Below, in pieces: positions 1 to 9,668 of a stretch of 44,331 nt of DNA. Each line of letters opens with the position of its first letter. Position 1 is the first letter of the stretch. The position numbers and the translations under genes were made by a program. Source of the stretch: Ilumatobacteraceae bacterium (lineage in GTDB: Bacteria; Actinomycetota; Acidimicrobiia; Acidimicrobiales; Ilumatobacteraceae); the NCBI GenBank assembly GCA_009691255.1, contig SHUT01000013.1:1-44331 (forward strand), in the 5' to 3' direction. The notes beneath the pieces are model-generated. The model was given only the letters and a program-made list of their open reading frames with translations. It was not told the origin of the DNA and did not search any database.

Positions 1-2
1 TT

Positions 3-602
3 TTTGAACGCATCACACGATGTGCAGCGGGCTTGGCCTTCTTTGGAACCGGAATCGCCTGTTTTGTAGATGGAGGGCTCGGGCTTGCCCCGTGGGACAT
101 GTTGCATCAGGGCATCTCCGAGCACACCGGGATTGAACTCGGAACCATCATCATTCTTCTCGGGTTCAGTCTCTTGGTGCTATGGATTCCACTTCGCCAA
201 CGACCAGGCATCGGCACAGTCATGAATGCATTCGAGATTGGTCTCGTTGAAAATATTGCCCAAGATCTGTTGCCAGACACCCGTGTTCTAGCAATCCGAA
301 TCTCCTATGTCATTATCGGAATTGTTCTAGTGTCCATCGGAAGTGGATTGTATATTGGCGCTGAATTAGGCACTGGTCCACGCGACGGTCTGATGGTTGG
401 CCTGCATCGACGATTCGGAATCAGCGTACGTCTAGCGCGCACGCTTGTAGAAATAACCGTGATGGTGGTTGGTTTATTTCTTGGCGGCCAAATTGGCGTT
501 GGCACATTTATGTTCGCCTTCGGAATCGGCCCAATGGTTAATGTCACACTCAGATGGTTCCGAATGCAAGAGACATCTAGTAGCGGTAGTGCTCAGCCTT
601 AA
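3..602 (+). CDS. YczE/YitT-like multi-pass membrane protein (5' partial)
   Basis: The reading frame is open to the left edge of the window, so the N-terminus is missing; a TTG at 33 is only an internal codon. The visible part has about four to five hydrophobic segments. It carries a twice-repeated glycine-rich motif, [10 protein letters not shown] and [13 protein letters not shown], which is the internal duplication typical of YczE/YyaS/YitT-like integral membrane proteins. The role of this family is unclear; some members sit near regulators or transporters. The last 26 bases overlap the 3' end of the convergent ahcY gene, which is unusual. The family call is from recalled motif pattern; no substrate can be inferred. 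Confidence 0.7.
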   Translation, partial: FERITRCAAGLAFFGTGIACFVDGGLGLAPWDMLHQGISEHTGIELGTIIILLGFSLLVLWIPLRQRPGIGTVMNAFEIGLVENIAQDLLPDTRVLAIRISYVIIGIVLVSIGSGLYIGAELGTGPRDGLMVGLHRRFGISVRLARTLVEITVMVVGLFLGGQIGVGTFMFAFGIGPMVNVTLRWFRMQETSSSGSAQP

Positions 603-2025
603 ATGGACCAGTCGGATTCATGTCCATATAGTCAGCTTGCTCATCAGTGAGCTTGGTTAACTTGACGCCAAGTGCTTCGAGATGCGCCATCGCAACTTTT
701 TCATCAAGATGCTTTGGCAAAACATAGACACCTAGCGGGTAATTCTTGGTGTTTTTGAACAACTCAATCTGGGCAATAACTTGATTGCTAAACGAACAAC
801 TCATCACAAAACTTGGATGCCCAGTTGCACATCCCAGATTTACGAGACGTCCCTCTGCCAACACAATGACGGCATGCCCATCTGGGAATGTCCACAAGTC
901 AGTACCAGGTTTGAGTTCGTCGCGAGTTGCTCCACTGCGCGCCAGACCTGCCATGTCGATTTCGTTGTCGAAGTGGCCGATATTGCACACGATTGCATTG
1001 TGTTTCATCTTGCCCATGTGCTCAGCGGTGATGATGGCCTGATTGCCAGTAGCCGTTACAAAAATATCAATGTCGCTAATAACGTCTTCGAGTGTGCTGA
1101 CTTGGTAGCCCTCCATCGCCGCCTGCAATGCGTTGATTGGGTCGATCTCGGTTACAACAACACGTGCTCCTTGACCGCGCAAACTCTGAGCACAGCCTTT
1201 ACCCACGTCTCCGTAGCCACAGACCACGGCAGATTTACCAGCAATCATGACGTCTGTCGCGCGATTTATAGCGTCGATCAATGAGTGTCGGCATCCGTAG
1301 AGATTGTCAAACTTACTCTTGGTCACACTGTCGTTGACATTGATTGCCGGAAACAAGAGTTCGCCTTTTTCAGCCATCTTGTAGAGACGCTTTACTCCAG
1401 TTGTGGTCTCTTCGGTGACTCCCTTGATTCCTGCCGCCATTGTGGTCCACTTCTTGGGATCTTGTTTGAGCGAACGCTGCAAAAGGCCAAGCACAATTGC
1501 GAATTCGGGGTTAGATGCAGTTGTCGGATCTGGAACCTCTCCAGCTTTTTCAAACTCAACTCCCTTGTGTACCAGCATCGTTGCATCGCCGCCGTCATCA
1601 AGAATCATGTTTGGTCCATCGCCATCTGGCCATGTCATCATCTGGTCAGTACACCACCAATACTCTTCTAGTGTTTCACCTTTCCAGGCGAATACTGGAA
1701 CACCGTTGGGCTCTTCCATGGTTCCTTCTGGACCAACAACAATTGCCGCAGCAGCGTGGTCTTGCGTAGAAAAAATATTGCAACTTGCCCAACGGACTTC
1801 TGCTCCGAGTTCGACAAGGGTTTCAATCAGTACTGCAGTCTGAATCGTCATGTGCAACGAACCAGAAATGCGCGTACCAGTAAGCGGCTTGATTGTGCCG
1901 TACTCTTTGCGCAACGATCTAAGACCTGGCATCTCGTGCTCTGCAAGATGGATTTCTTTGCGACCAAATGGGGCAAGACTGAGATCGGCGACGCGATAAT
2001 CACGACGGGTGGCGAATGTTGACAT
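577..2025 (-). CDS. ahcY: Adenosylhomocysteinase (S-adenosyl-L-homocysteine hydrolase)
   Basis: Hydrolyses S-adenosylhomocysteine to adenosine and homocysteine in the cytoplasm, clearing the product inhibitor of SAM-dependent methylation. The 482-residue protein has the family's features: an N-terminal substrate domain ([24 protein letters not shown]), the NAD-binding glycine motif [10 protein letters not shown] in the centre, and the C-terminal HYRY end that contributes to the cofactor site. The length fits the long actinobacterial form with the extra insert. I chose the ATG at 2025 because AAAGGAG lies 5 nt upstream; an in-frame ATG at 2076 would lengthen it into the structured leader. It is last in the minus-strand run from DUF3499 but appears to have its own promoter and leader. 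Its 3' end overlaps the convergent membrane gene by 26 bp. Confidence 0.97.
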   Translation of the reverse strand: MSTFATRRDYRVADLSLAPFGRKEIHLAEHEMPGLRSLRKEYGTIKPLTGTRISGSLHMTIQTAVLIETLVELGAEVRWASCNIFSTQDHAAAAIVVGPEGTMEEPNGVPVFAWKGETLEEYWWCTDQMMTWPDGDGPNMILDDGGDATMLVHKGVEFEKAGEVPDPTTASNPEFAIVLGLLQRSLKQDPKKWTTMAAGIKGVTEETTTGVKRLYKMAEKGELLFPAINVNDSVTKSKFDNLYGCRHSLIDAINRATDVMIAGKSAVVCGYGDVGKGCAQSLRGQGARVVVTEIDPINALQAAMEGYQVSTLEDVISDIDIFVTATGNQAIITAEHMGKMKHNAIVCNIGHFDNEIDMAGLARSGATRDELKPGTDLWTFPDGHAVIVLAEGRLVNLGCATGHPSFVMSCSFSNQVIAQIELFKNTKNYPLGVYVLPKHLDEKVAMAHLEALGVKLTKLTDEQADYMDMNPTGPFKAEHYRY

Positions 2026-2141
2026 TTGAACTCCTTTGACGTACATGGAATTGAGGCGCAATAAAAGACACCTCAACCGTGAGACGTCGGGCTGGGGCCT
2101 ACTGGCTCCAATCGAGTCAGCCCGAACAATGCTTAATCATA
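2026..2141 (-). promoter_or_regulatory. ahcY promoter and structured 5' leader (riboswitch-like)
   Basis: A perfect -10 hexamer TATGAT lies at 2136-2141, which places transcription start near 2129-2130. The RNA would then begin just before hairpin 1: TCGGGCTG (2118-2125) pairs with CAGCCCGA (2087-2094), enclosing about 23 nt that can form a further small stem. Hairpin 2 pairs TTGAGGTG (2069-2076) with CGCCTCAA (2051-2058). CTCA-N4-TGAG inside the leader can compete with hairpin 2. The SD AAAGGAG follows at 2031-2037. Neither hairpin has a U-tract, so they are not simple terminators. I do not see the SAH or SAM riboswitch consensus that I remember. Confidence 0.5.
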
Positions 2142-2150
2142 ACTGACGAA

Positions 2151-2384
2151 TCAGCCAAAGGTGGGTTTTAGCCCGCCCGATACAACAAGACCCATAATGC
2201 GGTCATTTTCGTCATTGGTAACGGTCTCTGCTTCGTTGATCAGCATCACCGGGATTCCGTCGCGCACGGAATACTTGATGTGTAGTCGCGGATTGTACAA
2301 AAATGATTCGGCCTCAATATAAAACAACGCGCCTTTGTCCTGAGGGCAAGCAAGGATGTCTAATAGTGCGCGGTCAATACTCAT
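2151..2384 (-). CDS. Trm112 family protein
   Basis: A 77-residue protein of the Trm112/UPF0434 family. It shows the N-terminal LLDILACP block and the central VRDGIPVMLINEAE block that define the family. In other organisms such proteins act as small zinc-binding or structural partners and activators of methyltransferases. Here the usual CPxC knuckle reads CPQDKG, so the second cysteine is absent. I believe this is common in actinobacterial members, which suggests a non-zinc form. It lies 9 bp downstream of the phosphomannomutase gene, in an operon with it, and is followed by ahcY. A link to methylation through ahcY is appealing but only contextual. Confidence 0.85.
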   Translation of the reverse strand: MSIDRALLDILACPQDKGALFYIEAESFLYNPRLHIKYSVRDGIPVMLINEAETVTNDENDRIMGLVVSGGLKPTFG

Positions 2385-2393
2385 ATCTTTATC

Positions 2394-3761
2394 TTAGGCG
2401 GTAATAAGAGCGAGTACCTCTGCCACACGCTCATCGCACATATCTCGCGTCGGGGCTTCAAGATTGAGGCGCAAGAGGGGTTCTGTATTAGAGGGCCTCA
2501 GATTGAACCACCAATCCCCACCGTCCACGGTCAGTCCGTCAAGGGTGTCTTGAGGAAGTGAACTATAACTCTTTGCTATGCGACCGATGACTTCGGTTGT
2601 GTCGTTGACACTTGTATTGATCTCTCCGCTTGCTTCGTACCGCTCGAAGGGCTGGCGCACTACTGACAATGGTTGCCCTGATCTACTGATCTCGGCGAGC
2701 ACCAGCATTGCCGCAATGATGCCGCTGTCCGCCCGAAAGTTATCCAAGAAGTAATAGTGCGCTGAGTGCTCGCCGCCAAACACTGCACCCGTCTCGGCCA
2801 TAACTTGCTTGACGTTGCTATGACCCACTTTGGTACGCACAGGCACGCCACCATGTTCGCGGATGATCTCTGGAACCGCGCGTGAGCAAATAATATTGTG
2901 CAAGATTGTTGCGCCTGGATTAGTTCGTAACATTGCAGCCGCCAACATTGCTGTCGTTGTACTTCCGGAGATGCCCTTACCAAGTTCATCTACAACAAAA
3001 ACCCTGTCAGCATCGCCGTCAAAGGCAAGACCAATATCAAATCCACCAGCAGTGACGCGCGCCATCAGATCTTTTTGGTTTGCAGTTTGTATTGGGTCTG
3101 CAGGATGATTTGGGAATGATCCGTCAAGTTCTGGATACATCACTTCAATTTCCATCATTGGCAAACGCTCAAATACGACTGGAACAATAAGTCCACCCAT
3201 CCCATTTGCGGTATCGGCGACAACACGCATCGGACGCAATGCATCCGTATCGACAAAAGACACCACATGATCGGCAAATGCCGGTAACAGATCTTGTGAG
3301 CTGGCAGAACCTGGTGTTATCGCATTGCGCGGCGCATGACCAGTCATCACGGCACGTGCTATTTCTTTGATCTCTGCAAGTCCAGTATCTGTTCCTACGG
3401 GTCGAGCACCAGACAAACAGAATTTGATTCCGTTGTATTCGGCCGGATTATGGGATGCAGTAAACATTGCACCTGGCGCATTTAGTCGACCGGCAGCAAA
3501 ATACAACAAGTCAGTACTGGCAAGACCAAGATGCATAATGTCGAGACCACACGACATCACTCCTTCAGAAAAAGCGTGTGCGAGGGATTCTCCGGTAGCG
3601 CGCATATCGCGCGCCACGAGCACCGTACTGGCCTGCGTGAAGGTTGCAAAACCCACCCCAAGAGCAAACGCTACTTCTTCATTAAATTGATGAGGCGTGG
3701 TTCCGCGAATGTCGTACGCCTTAATGATCTCATCAAGAACGCTTGGGTCTGTTTGTGACAT
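2394..3761 (-). CDS. manB: Phosphomannomutase/phosphoglucomutase
   Basis: Interconverts hexose-6-phosphate and hexose-1-phosphate, most likely mannose-6-P to mannose-1-P for GDP-mannose synthesis. The alpha-D-phosphohexomutase layout is complete: an N-terminal DEIIKAYDIRG substrate loop, the phosphoserine loop TASHNPAEYNG, the metal loop FDGDADR, the sugar-binding loop GGEHSAH, and the C-terminal phosphate loop RPSNTEPLLR. The 455-residue length is normal. The ATG at 3761 gives a standard N-terminus; a GTG at 3773 would overlap the stop of the upstream membrane gene. It shares the operon with the PF10131-like protein and Trm112. The nucleotidyltransferase, Gmd and Fcl elsewhere in the window would carry its product to GDP-L-fucose. 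Mannose over glucose specificity is inferred from that context. Confidence 0.93.
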   Translation of the reverse strand: MSQTDPSVLDEIIKAYDIRGTTPHQFNEEVAFALGVGFATFTQASTVLVARDMRATGESLAHAFSEGVMSCGLDIMHLGLASTDLLYFAAGRLNAPGAMFTASHNPAEYNGIKFCLSGARPVGTDTGLAEIKEIARAVMTGHAPRNAITPGSASSQDLLPAFADHVVSFVDTDALRPMRVVADTANGMGGLIVPVVFERLPMMEIEVMYPELDGSFPNHPADPIQTANQKDLMARVTAGGFDIGLAFDGDADRVFVVDELGKGISGSTTTAMLAAAMLRTNPGATILHNIICSRAVPEIIREHGGVPVRTKVGHSNVKQVMAETGAVFGGEHSAHYYFLDNFRADSGIIAAMLVLAEISRSGQPLSVVRQPFERYEASGEINTSVNDTTEVIGRIAKSYSSLPQDTLDGLTVDGGDWWFNLRPSNTEPLLRLNLEAPTRDMCDERVAEVLALITA

Positions 3762-3772
3762 CCCAAACAACA

Positions 3773-6250
3773 CTAGTCGCGAGGAGGCATCGCCACCCCG
3801 TAGCGAAGCGGTCGGCGAATAAAAAAGACCACGACTCCGATTCCGATAAATGTCAGTAAATACGCCAATTTGTCGGTTCTCGATGAGCCATACGTGAGTC
3901 GAACATTATTTTTTGTTGGGATGACGACCATCATGTTGGGTGCCGCACGCACTGGAGCTGATGCACCATGCGACTTCCAGTTGGGATAGTAACTCACCCG
4001 CACCAACACTGGTACTCCAATTTTGTCAACATGAAACGAAATCGCTTCGTTATCTATTTTTACTTCTGTCACAATTGCTGGCTCAACAGATACAGGGGCA
4101 ATCTTGGTATCGGCGCTAGGCACAACTATGTCAACGCGACGACTGGGTTCGCCTGTCTCGCCTTGACGGCGTTCAATATCTGCCTCAACCTCGATATGTT
4201 GCCAAGACTTTGGACCATTCGCCACTGGCAGGGCATCCCACTCATCGGTGTGCTGAAAATACGACATACCAAGTTCAAGCCAACGTTCTCGTTGGTCTCC
4301 TGCACGCTTAGCAACTACAACTGGTTGTGTTGTCAGGGGCACCACAAGTTGCGTGTTGGCAACTTCATAAACATGCCATGGTCCAGACACGCCAACTTCT
4401 GAGAGCGCTTCCTGCGTCTTTGCTTGGGCTATCGCTTGAGGAGTAAATACCATGAGATACCGCACGCCAAGTTGCTGCAAATACGGAACTCCTTTGGCTG
4501 CATTATTGTCGTCATAGCGCAGTTCACGCACTGGATTGCTGCTTTGTTTTGATACTGCTGCGGCAGTGACGAAATGATACGGGGTGGTTCCGGCAGCTTC
4601 GAAAAATAATCCCTCCATCGAAGCGATGCACCCTTTTGTCCAAAATGGCAACAACATCAGACCCATCGTGGTTCCGTATTTATTGAGTTCTCCATTGTTC
4701 TCCCACACGGCACGCCCACAACCGTGTGCAGAATCATCACCGAGCTTTTGCATCGTTTGCACAATGCCGTGATATTCACCATACGAGGCTTTGCCTTCGT
4801 ACCCTTCAAAGTTCCAGCGCGCCCATCCATCCGAAAATCCGCGAGATGCCGGCATCTGAATAGGTCCCCACGCGTATTTCGTCTTGGAGCCCGACGTCAC
4901 GAATCGTCCACCCGGAAGTTGTTGATATCTAAATCCCAGCACGATGAGCGCGAAGAGCGTCACCATCCACAACACTCGCGTTGACGAATTGATACTCATC
5001 GCCAGAGATGGCCGCGTAAGTTGCGATAATTCTTCGCCACCGCTATCGACTTGAGGGTGAGCGATAACCGAACGTGCATACCGCTGAAGCCGCACAAATC
5101 TAACTATAAATGCAAGCACCTCATAAGCGCCAATGACGGCCAGCATGTATCTCAAGACATAGACAAACGGCAACAATCGTGGATTCCATAAAAGGCCAAT
5201 GATGGGCAAACTATTTTGTGCAACCTTGACACCGATCATCAAAATGATGCTGTACAAGCCCATCCATATGCCCATGAACCGCCGATGCTTGACAGACGCC
5301 ACGAACGCCACAACAGAGAGGCAGACGAGCAACATGTTCCATGCTGGCGCAAGTGGAAAAAGCATCTTCCATAAAGAATCATTGCCGCCACTTGGTCTTG
5401 GTTCATATTTCATGTCAGTCATAACCGAATGTCCGCCCAAAAACGGCACAACCCAAAATGCCGACAACAGCAACGCGGTTCCGATTGTTGTGACTCCGTA
5501 CCGCAACCTTTGTCGATCTAGGCGTAGCAAAAGCATTAGCCCGACTCCACAAAATACAAAGATGAGGACAATGCCATGACTCAGTGCACTCAAAGCAATG
5601 GCCAATGCCGCTAAACCTCGATACTTACCGTCATGGAGTCCTCGTGCAAAGAGACCAAGAGCCAAGAACGCAATAGCAAAAGCAATCGAGAAAGAAAATT
5701 CTCCAGCCATCGTGGATGCGATGTTGCCGCCGTAGATCGTGAAACTTTCGTCGTATAAAAACAAGACTGCCGCCACAGCAAGAAGTTCTGGAATCGGATA
5801 CACCAGACGAGCGAGCTTGCCCATTGCCCACATGCAGATCGGAAGAGTGACAATGCCAAGAACAACAATAATTTTAAATGCGATGCCGTATGGGAGGACG
5901 ACATCGAGCAACACCATCATCAATGCTGGGACAACCATATAAAAGCGATACGTCGGTAGTCCGGCATACCAATCCATGCTCCATCCAGTGACGCGCCAGT
6001 GCGGGATCAGTACGTCGCGCAAATACGCAGGGCCCCACACATGCGCCCCCATGTCGCCACCAGTCGGCGTGTTGTTGCGCAAAATAAGTTCGGGATGAAC
6101 TGTTGAAAGCAGCATCAAAACAGCACCGACAATGATGGCGGTTGTGGTGACTGACTTCAACGTCAGTGCGAACTCATTTTTGTTCAGATCGACGGCATCA
6201 ATATCATCGTGAGACATTTTTATTGATCTGTCAATGCCTTGAGAATTCAT
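3773..6250 (-). CDS. Large polytopic membrane protein, PF10131 (PTPS_related)-like
   Basis: An 825-residue protein with a cytoplasmic N-terminus, about ten transmembrane helices over residues 32-450, a large soluble region from about 460 to 780, and a final helix near the C-terminus. After the first helix comes a GGDMGAH loop (residues 64-70) followed by WSMDWYAGLPTYRFY. That acidic first-loop arrangement and the overall layout resemble GT-C-fold polyprenyl-phosphate-sugar glycosyltransferases and the membrane family named after pyruvoyltetrahydropterin synthase. It begins with an ATG behind AAGGAA. It sits directly upstream of the phosphomannomutase gene, so I infer mannose-related envelope glycosylation. 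The donor and acceptor are unknown. Confidence 0.7.
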   Translation of the reverse strand: MNSQGIDRSIKMSHDDIDAVDLNKNEFALTLKSVTTTAIIVGAVLMLLSTVHPELILRNNTPTGGDMGAHVWGPAYLRDVLIPHWRVTGWSMDWYAGLPTYRFYMVVPALMMVLLDVVLPYGIAFKIIVVLGIVTLPICMWAMGKLARLVYPIPELLAVAAVLFLYDESFTIYGGNIASTMAGEFSFSIAFAIAFLALGLFARGLHDGKYRGLAALAIALSALSHGIVLIFVFCGVGLMLLLRLDRQRLRYGVTTIGTALLLSAFWVVPFLGGHSVMTDMKYEPRPSGGNDSLWKMLFPLAPAWNMLLVCLSVVAFVASVKHRRFMGIWMGLYSIILMIGVKVAQNSLPIIGLLWNPRLLPFVYVLRYMLAVIGAYEVLAFIVRFVRLQRYARSVIAHPQVDSGGEELSQLTRPSLAMSINSSTRVLWMVTLFALIVLGFRYQQLPGGRFVTSGSKTKYAWGPIQMPASRGFSDGWARWNFEGYEGKASYGEYHGIVQTMQKLGDDSAHGCGRAVWENNGELNKYGTTMGLMLLPFWTKGCIASMEGLFFEAAGTTPYHFVTAAAVSKQSSNPVRELRYDDNNAAKGVPYLQQLGVRYLMVFTPQAIAQAKTQEALSEVGVSGPWHVYEVANTQLVVPLTTQPVVVAKRAGDQRERWLELGMSYFQHTDEWDALPVANGPKSWQHIEVEADIERRQGETGEPSRRVDIVVPSADTKIAPVSVEPAIVTEVKIDNEAISFHVDKIGVPVLVRVSYYPNWKSHGASAPVRAAPNMMVVIPTKNNVRLTYGSSRTDKLAYLLTFIGIGVVVFFIRRPLRYGVAMPPRD

Positions 6251-6257
6251 TGGTTCC

Positions 6258-6953
6258 TTAAGTCAATGCCAATAAGACTAGCCCAGTGGCATTAAATGCC
6301 GCATGAGTAACCATACACAGTCCTAATGCGCCAGTCCGCTCACGCATCAACCCCAACACAATCGCAAACACAAATAAACCAGGTATCTCTACGACAGATA
6401 GATGTATAACGGCAAAAAATGCAGCGATGATTACCAACGCGATTCGCGGTGAAATTAGTCGCGCCAGGCTTCCTTGTAAAAGACCGCGATATGTAAGTTC
6501 TTCGACAAAGGGCGCACCGATTATCACAATGAGTGCCAAAACTATGATCCAACCTCCGTGAGCAACGTCAATTAAATCGCGAGCCCGCTGCTCTATTTTG
6601 TCACTTGAAAATTGATCCGGAAACCATTGCGTGAACGGCCATGTCACTGCTGTCACAAGAAGCAACTGACTCGCCACCCCGGCAGGAACTCCCCATGCAT
6701 CGCGCCACGAAAAAATAATGCCAAAATCGTGTCGAATATTGCCGAGACCAAAACGATTGCCCAAAAACTGCACGCCAGCGACGATGGGAACCCACAGCGC
6801 TAGAGATGTTGCAGCCACTAACCAAATAGGAGTGGGTTCACCCTTGCTGAGCCCAGATATCGAAAACAAAAGTAGGGCCAAGATGTTTGAAACAATGTAA
6901 CTAGCCCCCCACACCACGACGGCACGAGAAAAAGGAATTCGGGGATGCTCCAT
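6258..6953 (-). CDS. CPBP family intramembrane glutamic endopeptidase
   Basis: A 231-residue polytopic membrane protein of the CPBP/Abi (Rce1-like) family. The catalytic signature is present: EELTYRG with the glutamate pair at residues 151-152 and the arginine at 156, a histidine at 184 in the following helix (AVIHLSV), and a terminal HAAFN motif at 217-221. In bacteria these proteins process prenylated or bacteriocin-like peptides or have regulatory roles; the substrate here is not indicated. It lies 6 bp downstream of DUF3499 and 7 bp upstream of the PF10131-like gene, so it is co-transcribed with envelope genes. Confidence 0.88.
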   Translation of the reverse strand: MEHPRIPFSRAVVVWGASYIVSNILALLLFSISGLSKGEPTPIWLVAATSLALWVPIVAGVQFLGNRFGLGNIRHDFGIIFSWRDAWGVPAGVASQLLLVTAVTWPFTQWFPDQFSSDKIEQRARDLIDVAHGGWIIVLALIVIIGAPFVEELTYRGLLQGSLARLISPRIALVIIAAFFAVIHLSVVEIPGLFVFAIVLGLMRERTGALGLCMVTHAAFNATGLVLLALT

Positions 6954-6959
6954 AGAGCG

Positions 6960-7190
6960 TTACCCCGCGAGGCGATTTGTTTCTTGCATATTTACTCGAT
7001 GGCGTCGATCCTGGAGACGCCAGCCAGAAGGCGGTGTCGTGCGTGCGGCATGCTGGTCACACATGTCATAGGAGTGCGGATCTCGTTCGGGACTCAGATC
7101 ATCAAGCCATACCAATGATCTGGCGTATTGGTACGAAAGAGTGACGTGGGCGGTACCTGCGCATCCACTGCGAGAACATTGACGAGCCAT
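6960..7190 (-). CDS. DUF3499 family protein
   Basis: A 76-residue actinobacterial marker protein of unknown function. The family pattern is visible: N-terminal CSRSGC, then HVTLSYQYARSLVWL, and a central HSYDMCDQHAART block whose CxxH spacing suggests a small zinc-binding fold with the N-terminal cysteines. In mycobacteria a DUF3499 gene lies in the same neighbourhood as the phosphomannomutase and whiB2 genes, which matches its place here at the head of the manB-Trm112-ahcY run. The ATG sits 7 nt after a TACCGT -10 element, so the mRNA is probably leaderless. It is divergent from ftsH. Confidence 0.85.
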   Translation of the reverse strand: MARQCSRSGCAGTAHVTLSYQYARSLVWLDDLSPERDPHSYDMCDQHAARTTPPSGWRLQDRRHRVNMQETNRLAG

Positions 7191-7197
7191 TCTGACA

Positions 7198-7203
7198 ACG
7201 GTA
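7198..7203 (-). promoter_or_regulatory. -10 element of DUF3499 operon, leaderless type
   Basis: Read on the minus strand, TACCGT is followed by 7 nt and then the ATG of the DUF3499 gene, so transcription should begin at or next to the start codon. No Shine-Dalgarno sequence fits in this space. Confidence 0.55.
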
Positions 7204-7248
7204 ATGCCTTAGATGGTGCCACACGGGGACAAGCGGTCACCTCTGCCA

Positions 7249-7254
7249 TAGAAT
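7249..7254 (+). promoter_or_regulatory. -10 element of ftsH, leaderless type
   Basis: TAGAAT is followed by GCGAGC and then ATG of ftsH at 7261, placing +1 at the start codon. No convincing -35 is visible, and there is no SD. The element shares the 7191-7260 divergent promoter region with the DUF3499 operon. Confidence 0.6.
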
Positions 7255-7260
7255 GCGAGC

Positions 7261-9219
7261 ATGAGCAATCTACCCCCACCACCCCCACCTCCGTCGCCAA
7301 CGCCTCGGGGTTCGGGTAGCCCATTTTCGCGCTTCACTGGCTCCAAGAAATCTAGTGGTCCAAAATCGGACAAATCAGATAAGCCGCCCGTTCCGCGATG
7401 GTCACTCTGGGTCGTACTTGGAGTTGTACTGGTGCTGGCATTTGGCTCCCGCTTCATGTCCTCATCAGCTGGCACCAAAGTCACATATACAGAATTTCTT
7501 GTTCTCGTAGACAAAGGCGACGTCAAGCGTGTCTCAATCAACAACACATCAAATGTGATCAGCGGAACATTGACCAACGGGACAAAATTCTCAACAACTG
7601 GCGCGATGTCGCTAAGTGATGGTGACGAACAATTGCTTAAAGCGCGCGGGGTTGACTACGACTATAAAACCCCTCAAGCAAATTGGCTCACAAGCCTTAT
7701 TCCAATTTTCCTTCCGTTTATTTTCATCGTCGGCATCTTTATGTGGATGCAAAAACGTGCCATGGGTCAAGCCGGAAGCATCATGTCAGTCGGACGTAGT
7801 CGTGCCAAGCCATATCAGGCTGACAAACCAGGCACTACATTTGCCGATGTCGCCGGATACGAGGGGGTCAAACTCGAGATCAAAGAAGTCGTTGACTTTC
7901 TGCGCATGCCAGAGCGCTTCAAAGAAATCGGTGCTCGTGTGCCCAAGGGAATTCTCCTCATAGGCCCTCCCGGAACTGGCAAGACGCTGTTTGCACGCGC
8001 TGTTGCCGGCGAAGCTGGAGTCGGCTTTTTGTCAGTGACAGGTTCTGACTTCATGGAGATGTTCGTCGGAGTCGGCGCAAGTCGTGTTCGTGATCTTTTT
8101 GCCCAAGCACGCAAAATGGGTCGAGCAATTATTTTTGTTGACGAGATCGATTCGATCGGTCGCAAGCGTGGCGCAGGTTTGGGTGGCGGTCACGACGAAC
8201 GCGAACAAACACTTAACCAAATGCTCGCCGAGATGGATGGTTTTGAAACCACAGAGGGCGTTGTTGTGCTTGCCGCGACGAACCGACCTGATATTCTTGA
8301 TCCGGCGTTACTTCGTCCTGGTCGATTCGATCGCCAAATCATCGTCCCCCTTCCAGAAAGTGACGAACGTCTAGCAATTTTGAAAGTACATTCCCGCGAC
8401 AAGCGGATGAGTGCTAATTCTGATCTAGAAATGATGGCAAAAGCCACACCTGGGATGAGCGGCGCCGATCTTGCCAACTTGGTCAACGAAGCAGCCCTAT
8501 TTGCTGTTCGACGCGGATCAAAAGAAATAGAACACATCGACTTCGAAAATGCCCGTGATCGGGTTGTGATGGGTGCTCGCCGCGAAAGCCTCGTGCTCAA
8601 TGCAGAAGAACGTCGGGCCACTGCATTTCACGAAGGTGGACATGCCGTGCTCGCAACAGTTTTGCCACACAGCGATCCGCTGCACAAGGTCACCATCTTG
8701 CCCCGCGGTGTGGCTCTTGGCATCACATGGTCTCTGCCCGAAGAACGCCACACATACTCACGCGAGTACTTTGAAGATGTGATCTGTAAAGCAATGGGTG
8801 GTCGCGTCGCTGAAAAGATTGTTTTTGGCAATCTCAACAGCGGAGCTGCCAACGATCTTGAGCAAGCCACGTCAATCGCGCGTCGCATGGTGCGCGAGTG
8901 GGGAATGTCAGACCAGATCGGCCCGATGGCATGGAACGGTCAGCAGCAAGTATTCATGGGTGAAGACTTACTGACGAGTGGTCGCGAATACAGCGACAAC
9001 ACGGCTCGACTCGTAGACGACGAAATCGCTCGAATCTTGCGCCAACAAGAACAACGTGCTCACGAGGTTCTGACAAAACATCGCAAAGGACTCATGCTTG
9101 TTGCCGAGGCACTACTTGAGCACGAAACAATCGACGGAGCGACTGTCGCTCGTCTCATTCAGACAGCACTCGATGACGCCGTTGTATCCACTGATACTCC
9201 AGCAACATTCGGAGACTAA
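7261..9219 (+). CDS. ftsH: ATP-dependent zinc metalloprotease FtsH
   Basis: Membrane-bound AAA+ protease that degrades misfolded membrane proteins and selected regulators. The 652-residue protein has two transmembrane helices (about 48-63 and 145-163) flanking a periplasmic domain, then Walker A GPPGTGKT (235-242), Walker B with FVDEID (292-297), the pore-loop region MFVGVGASR, arginine fingers in PGRFDR (353-358), and the zinc motif HEGGH (457-461) with the third ligand aspartate in AANDLE (532). The usual FtsH motif is HEAGH, so a glycine replaces the alanine. The N-terminus carries seven consecutive prolines at residues 5-11, a stretch expected to need EF-P. It is a single-gene unit with a predicted leaderless start. 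Its stop overlaps the convergent thioredoxin gene by 4 bp. Confidence 0.97.
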   Translation: MSNLPPPPPPPSPTPRGSGSPFSRFTGSKKSSGPKSDKSDKPPVPRWSLWVVLGVVLVLAFGSRFMSSSAGTKVTYTEFLVLVDKGDVKRVSINNTSNVISGTLTNGTKFSTTGAMSLSDGDEQLLKARGVDYDYKTPQANWLTSLIPIFLPFIFIVGIFMWMQKRAMGQAGSIMSVGRSRAKPYQADKPGTTFADVAGYEGVKLEIKEVVDFLRMPERFKEIGARVPKGILLIGPPGTGKTLFARAVAGEAGVGFLSVTGSDFMEMFVGVGASRVRDLFAQARKMGRAIIFVDEIDSIGRKRGAGLGGGHDEREQTLNQMLAEMDGFETTEGVVVLAATNRPDILDPALLRPGRFDRQIIVPLPESDERLAILKVHSRDKRMSANSDLEMMAKATPGMSGADLANLVNEAALFAVRRGSKEIEHIDFENARDRVVMGARRESLVLNAEERRATAFHEGGHAVLATVLPHSDPLHKVTILPRGVALGITWSLPEERHTYSREYFEDVICKAMGGRVAEKIVFGNLNSGAANDLEQATSIARRMVREWGMSDQIGPMAWNGQQQVFMGEDLLTSGREYSDNTARLVDDEIARILRQQEQRAHEVLTKHRKGLMLVAEALLEHETIDGATVARLIQTALDDAVVSTDTPATFGD

Positions 9220-9668
9220 TTTAAAAGTTTTCCCAATTCAGGCTCCGGAGAAGAACCAGGTTGTCGACATTCAGCAATTGCTGCCCACAAATCTTGAGCC
9301 TTCACTGGTCCCAAAAAGCCAGCACGAACCACACCACCTTTATCTGCCACGACTAAAGCCGGAACACCGTCAATCTTGTAGCGCTTATGCATTGCCTCAT
9401 CAGTCGGGAATTCAACATGAACAACATCTACATCAGCACACTTGACAACAACGGCCTTTGACAAAACATCGGCACACGTGTTACATGTTGCCGATGTGAA
9501 CACCACAACAATCCAGGGTGCTCTGTGCTGTGAAAAATCTGCCCGATCAAGTTGAGTGGGCAACCGATGTGCACCTTGCGTGGGCGCATCAGGTTGTCTG
9601 TGGCGAATAATAGCCGCAATGATGAATGCGGCACCTCCGACAAGTGCTGCTAAAAGAACTCGAATCAT
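9216..9668 (-). CDS. Membrane-anchored thioredoxin-like protein
   Basis: A 150-residue protein with an N-terminal signal anchor (residues 2-21) and a thioredoxin fold. It has the active-site motif CNTC at 62-65 within FTSATCNTC, the cis-proline at 103 in DGVPALVV, and a third cysteine at 77. The anchor predicts that the redox domain faces outside the membrane. It is the last gene of an operon with a DUF5719 protein and a large glycosyltransferase, overlapping DUF5719 by 4 bp, so it may maintain disulfides in that envelope system. Reductase versus oxidase direction cannot be read from the sequence; the non-CGPC motif argues against a general cytoplasmic thioredoxin. Confidence 0.8.
   Translation of the reverse strand: MIRVLLAALVGGAAFIIAAIIRHRQPDAPTQGAHRLPTQLDRADFSQHRAPWIVVVFTSATCNTCADVLSKAVVVKCADVDVVHVEFPTDEAMHKRYKIDGVPALVVADKGGVVRAGFLGPVKAQDLWAAIAECRQPGSSPEPELGKLLN

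Noticed and set aside
2026-2141. ahcY leader considered as a standard SAH or SAM riboswitch
   Set aside because: The conserved core sequences I remember for those classes are not present; kept as an unassigned structured leader.
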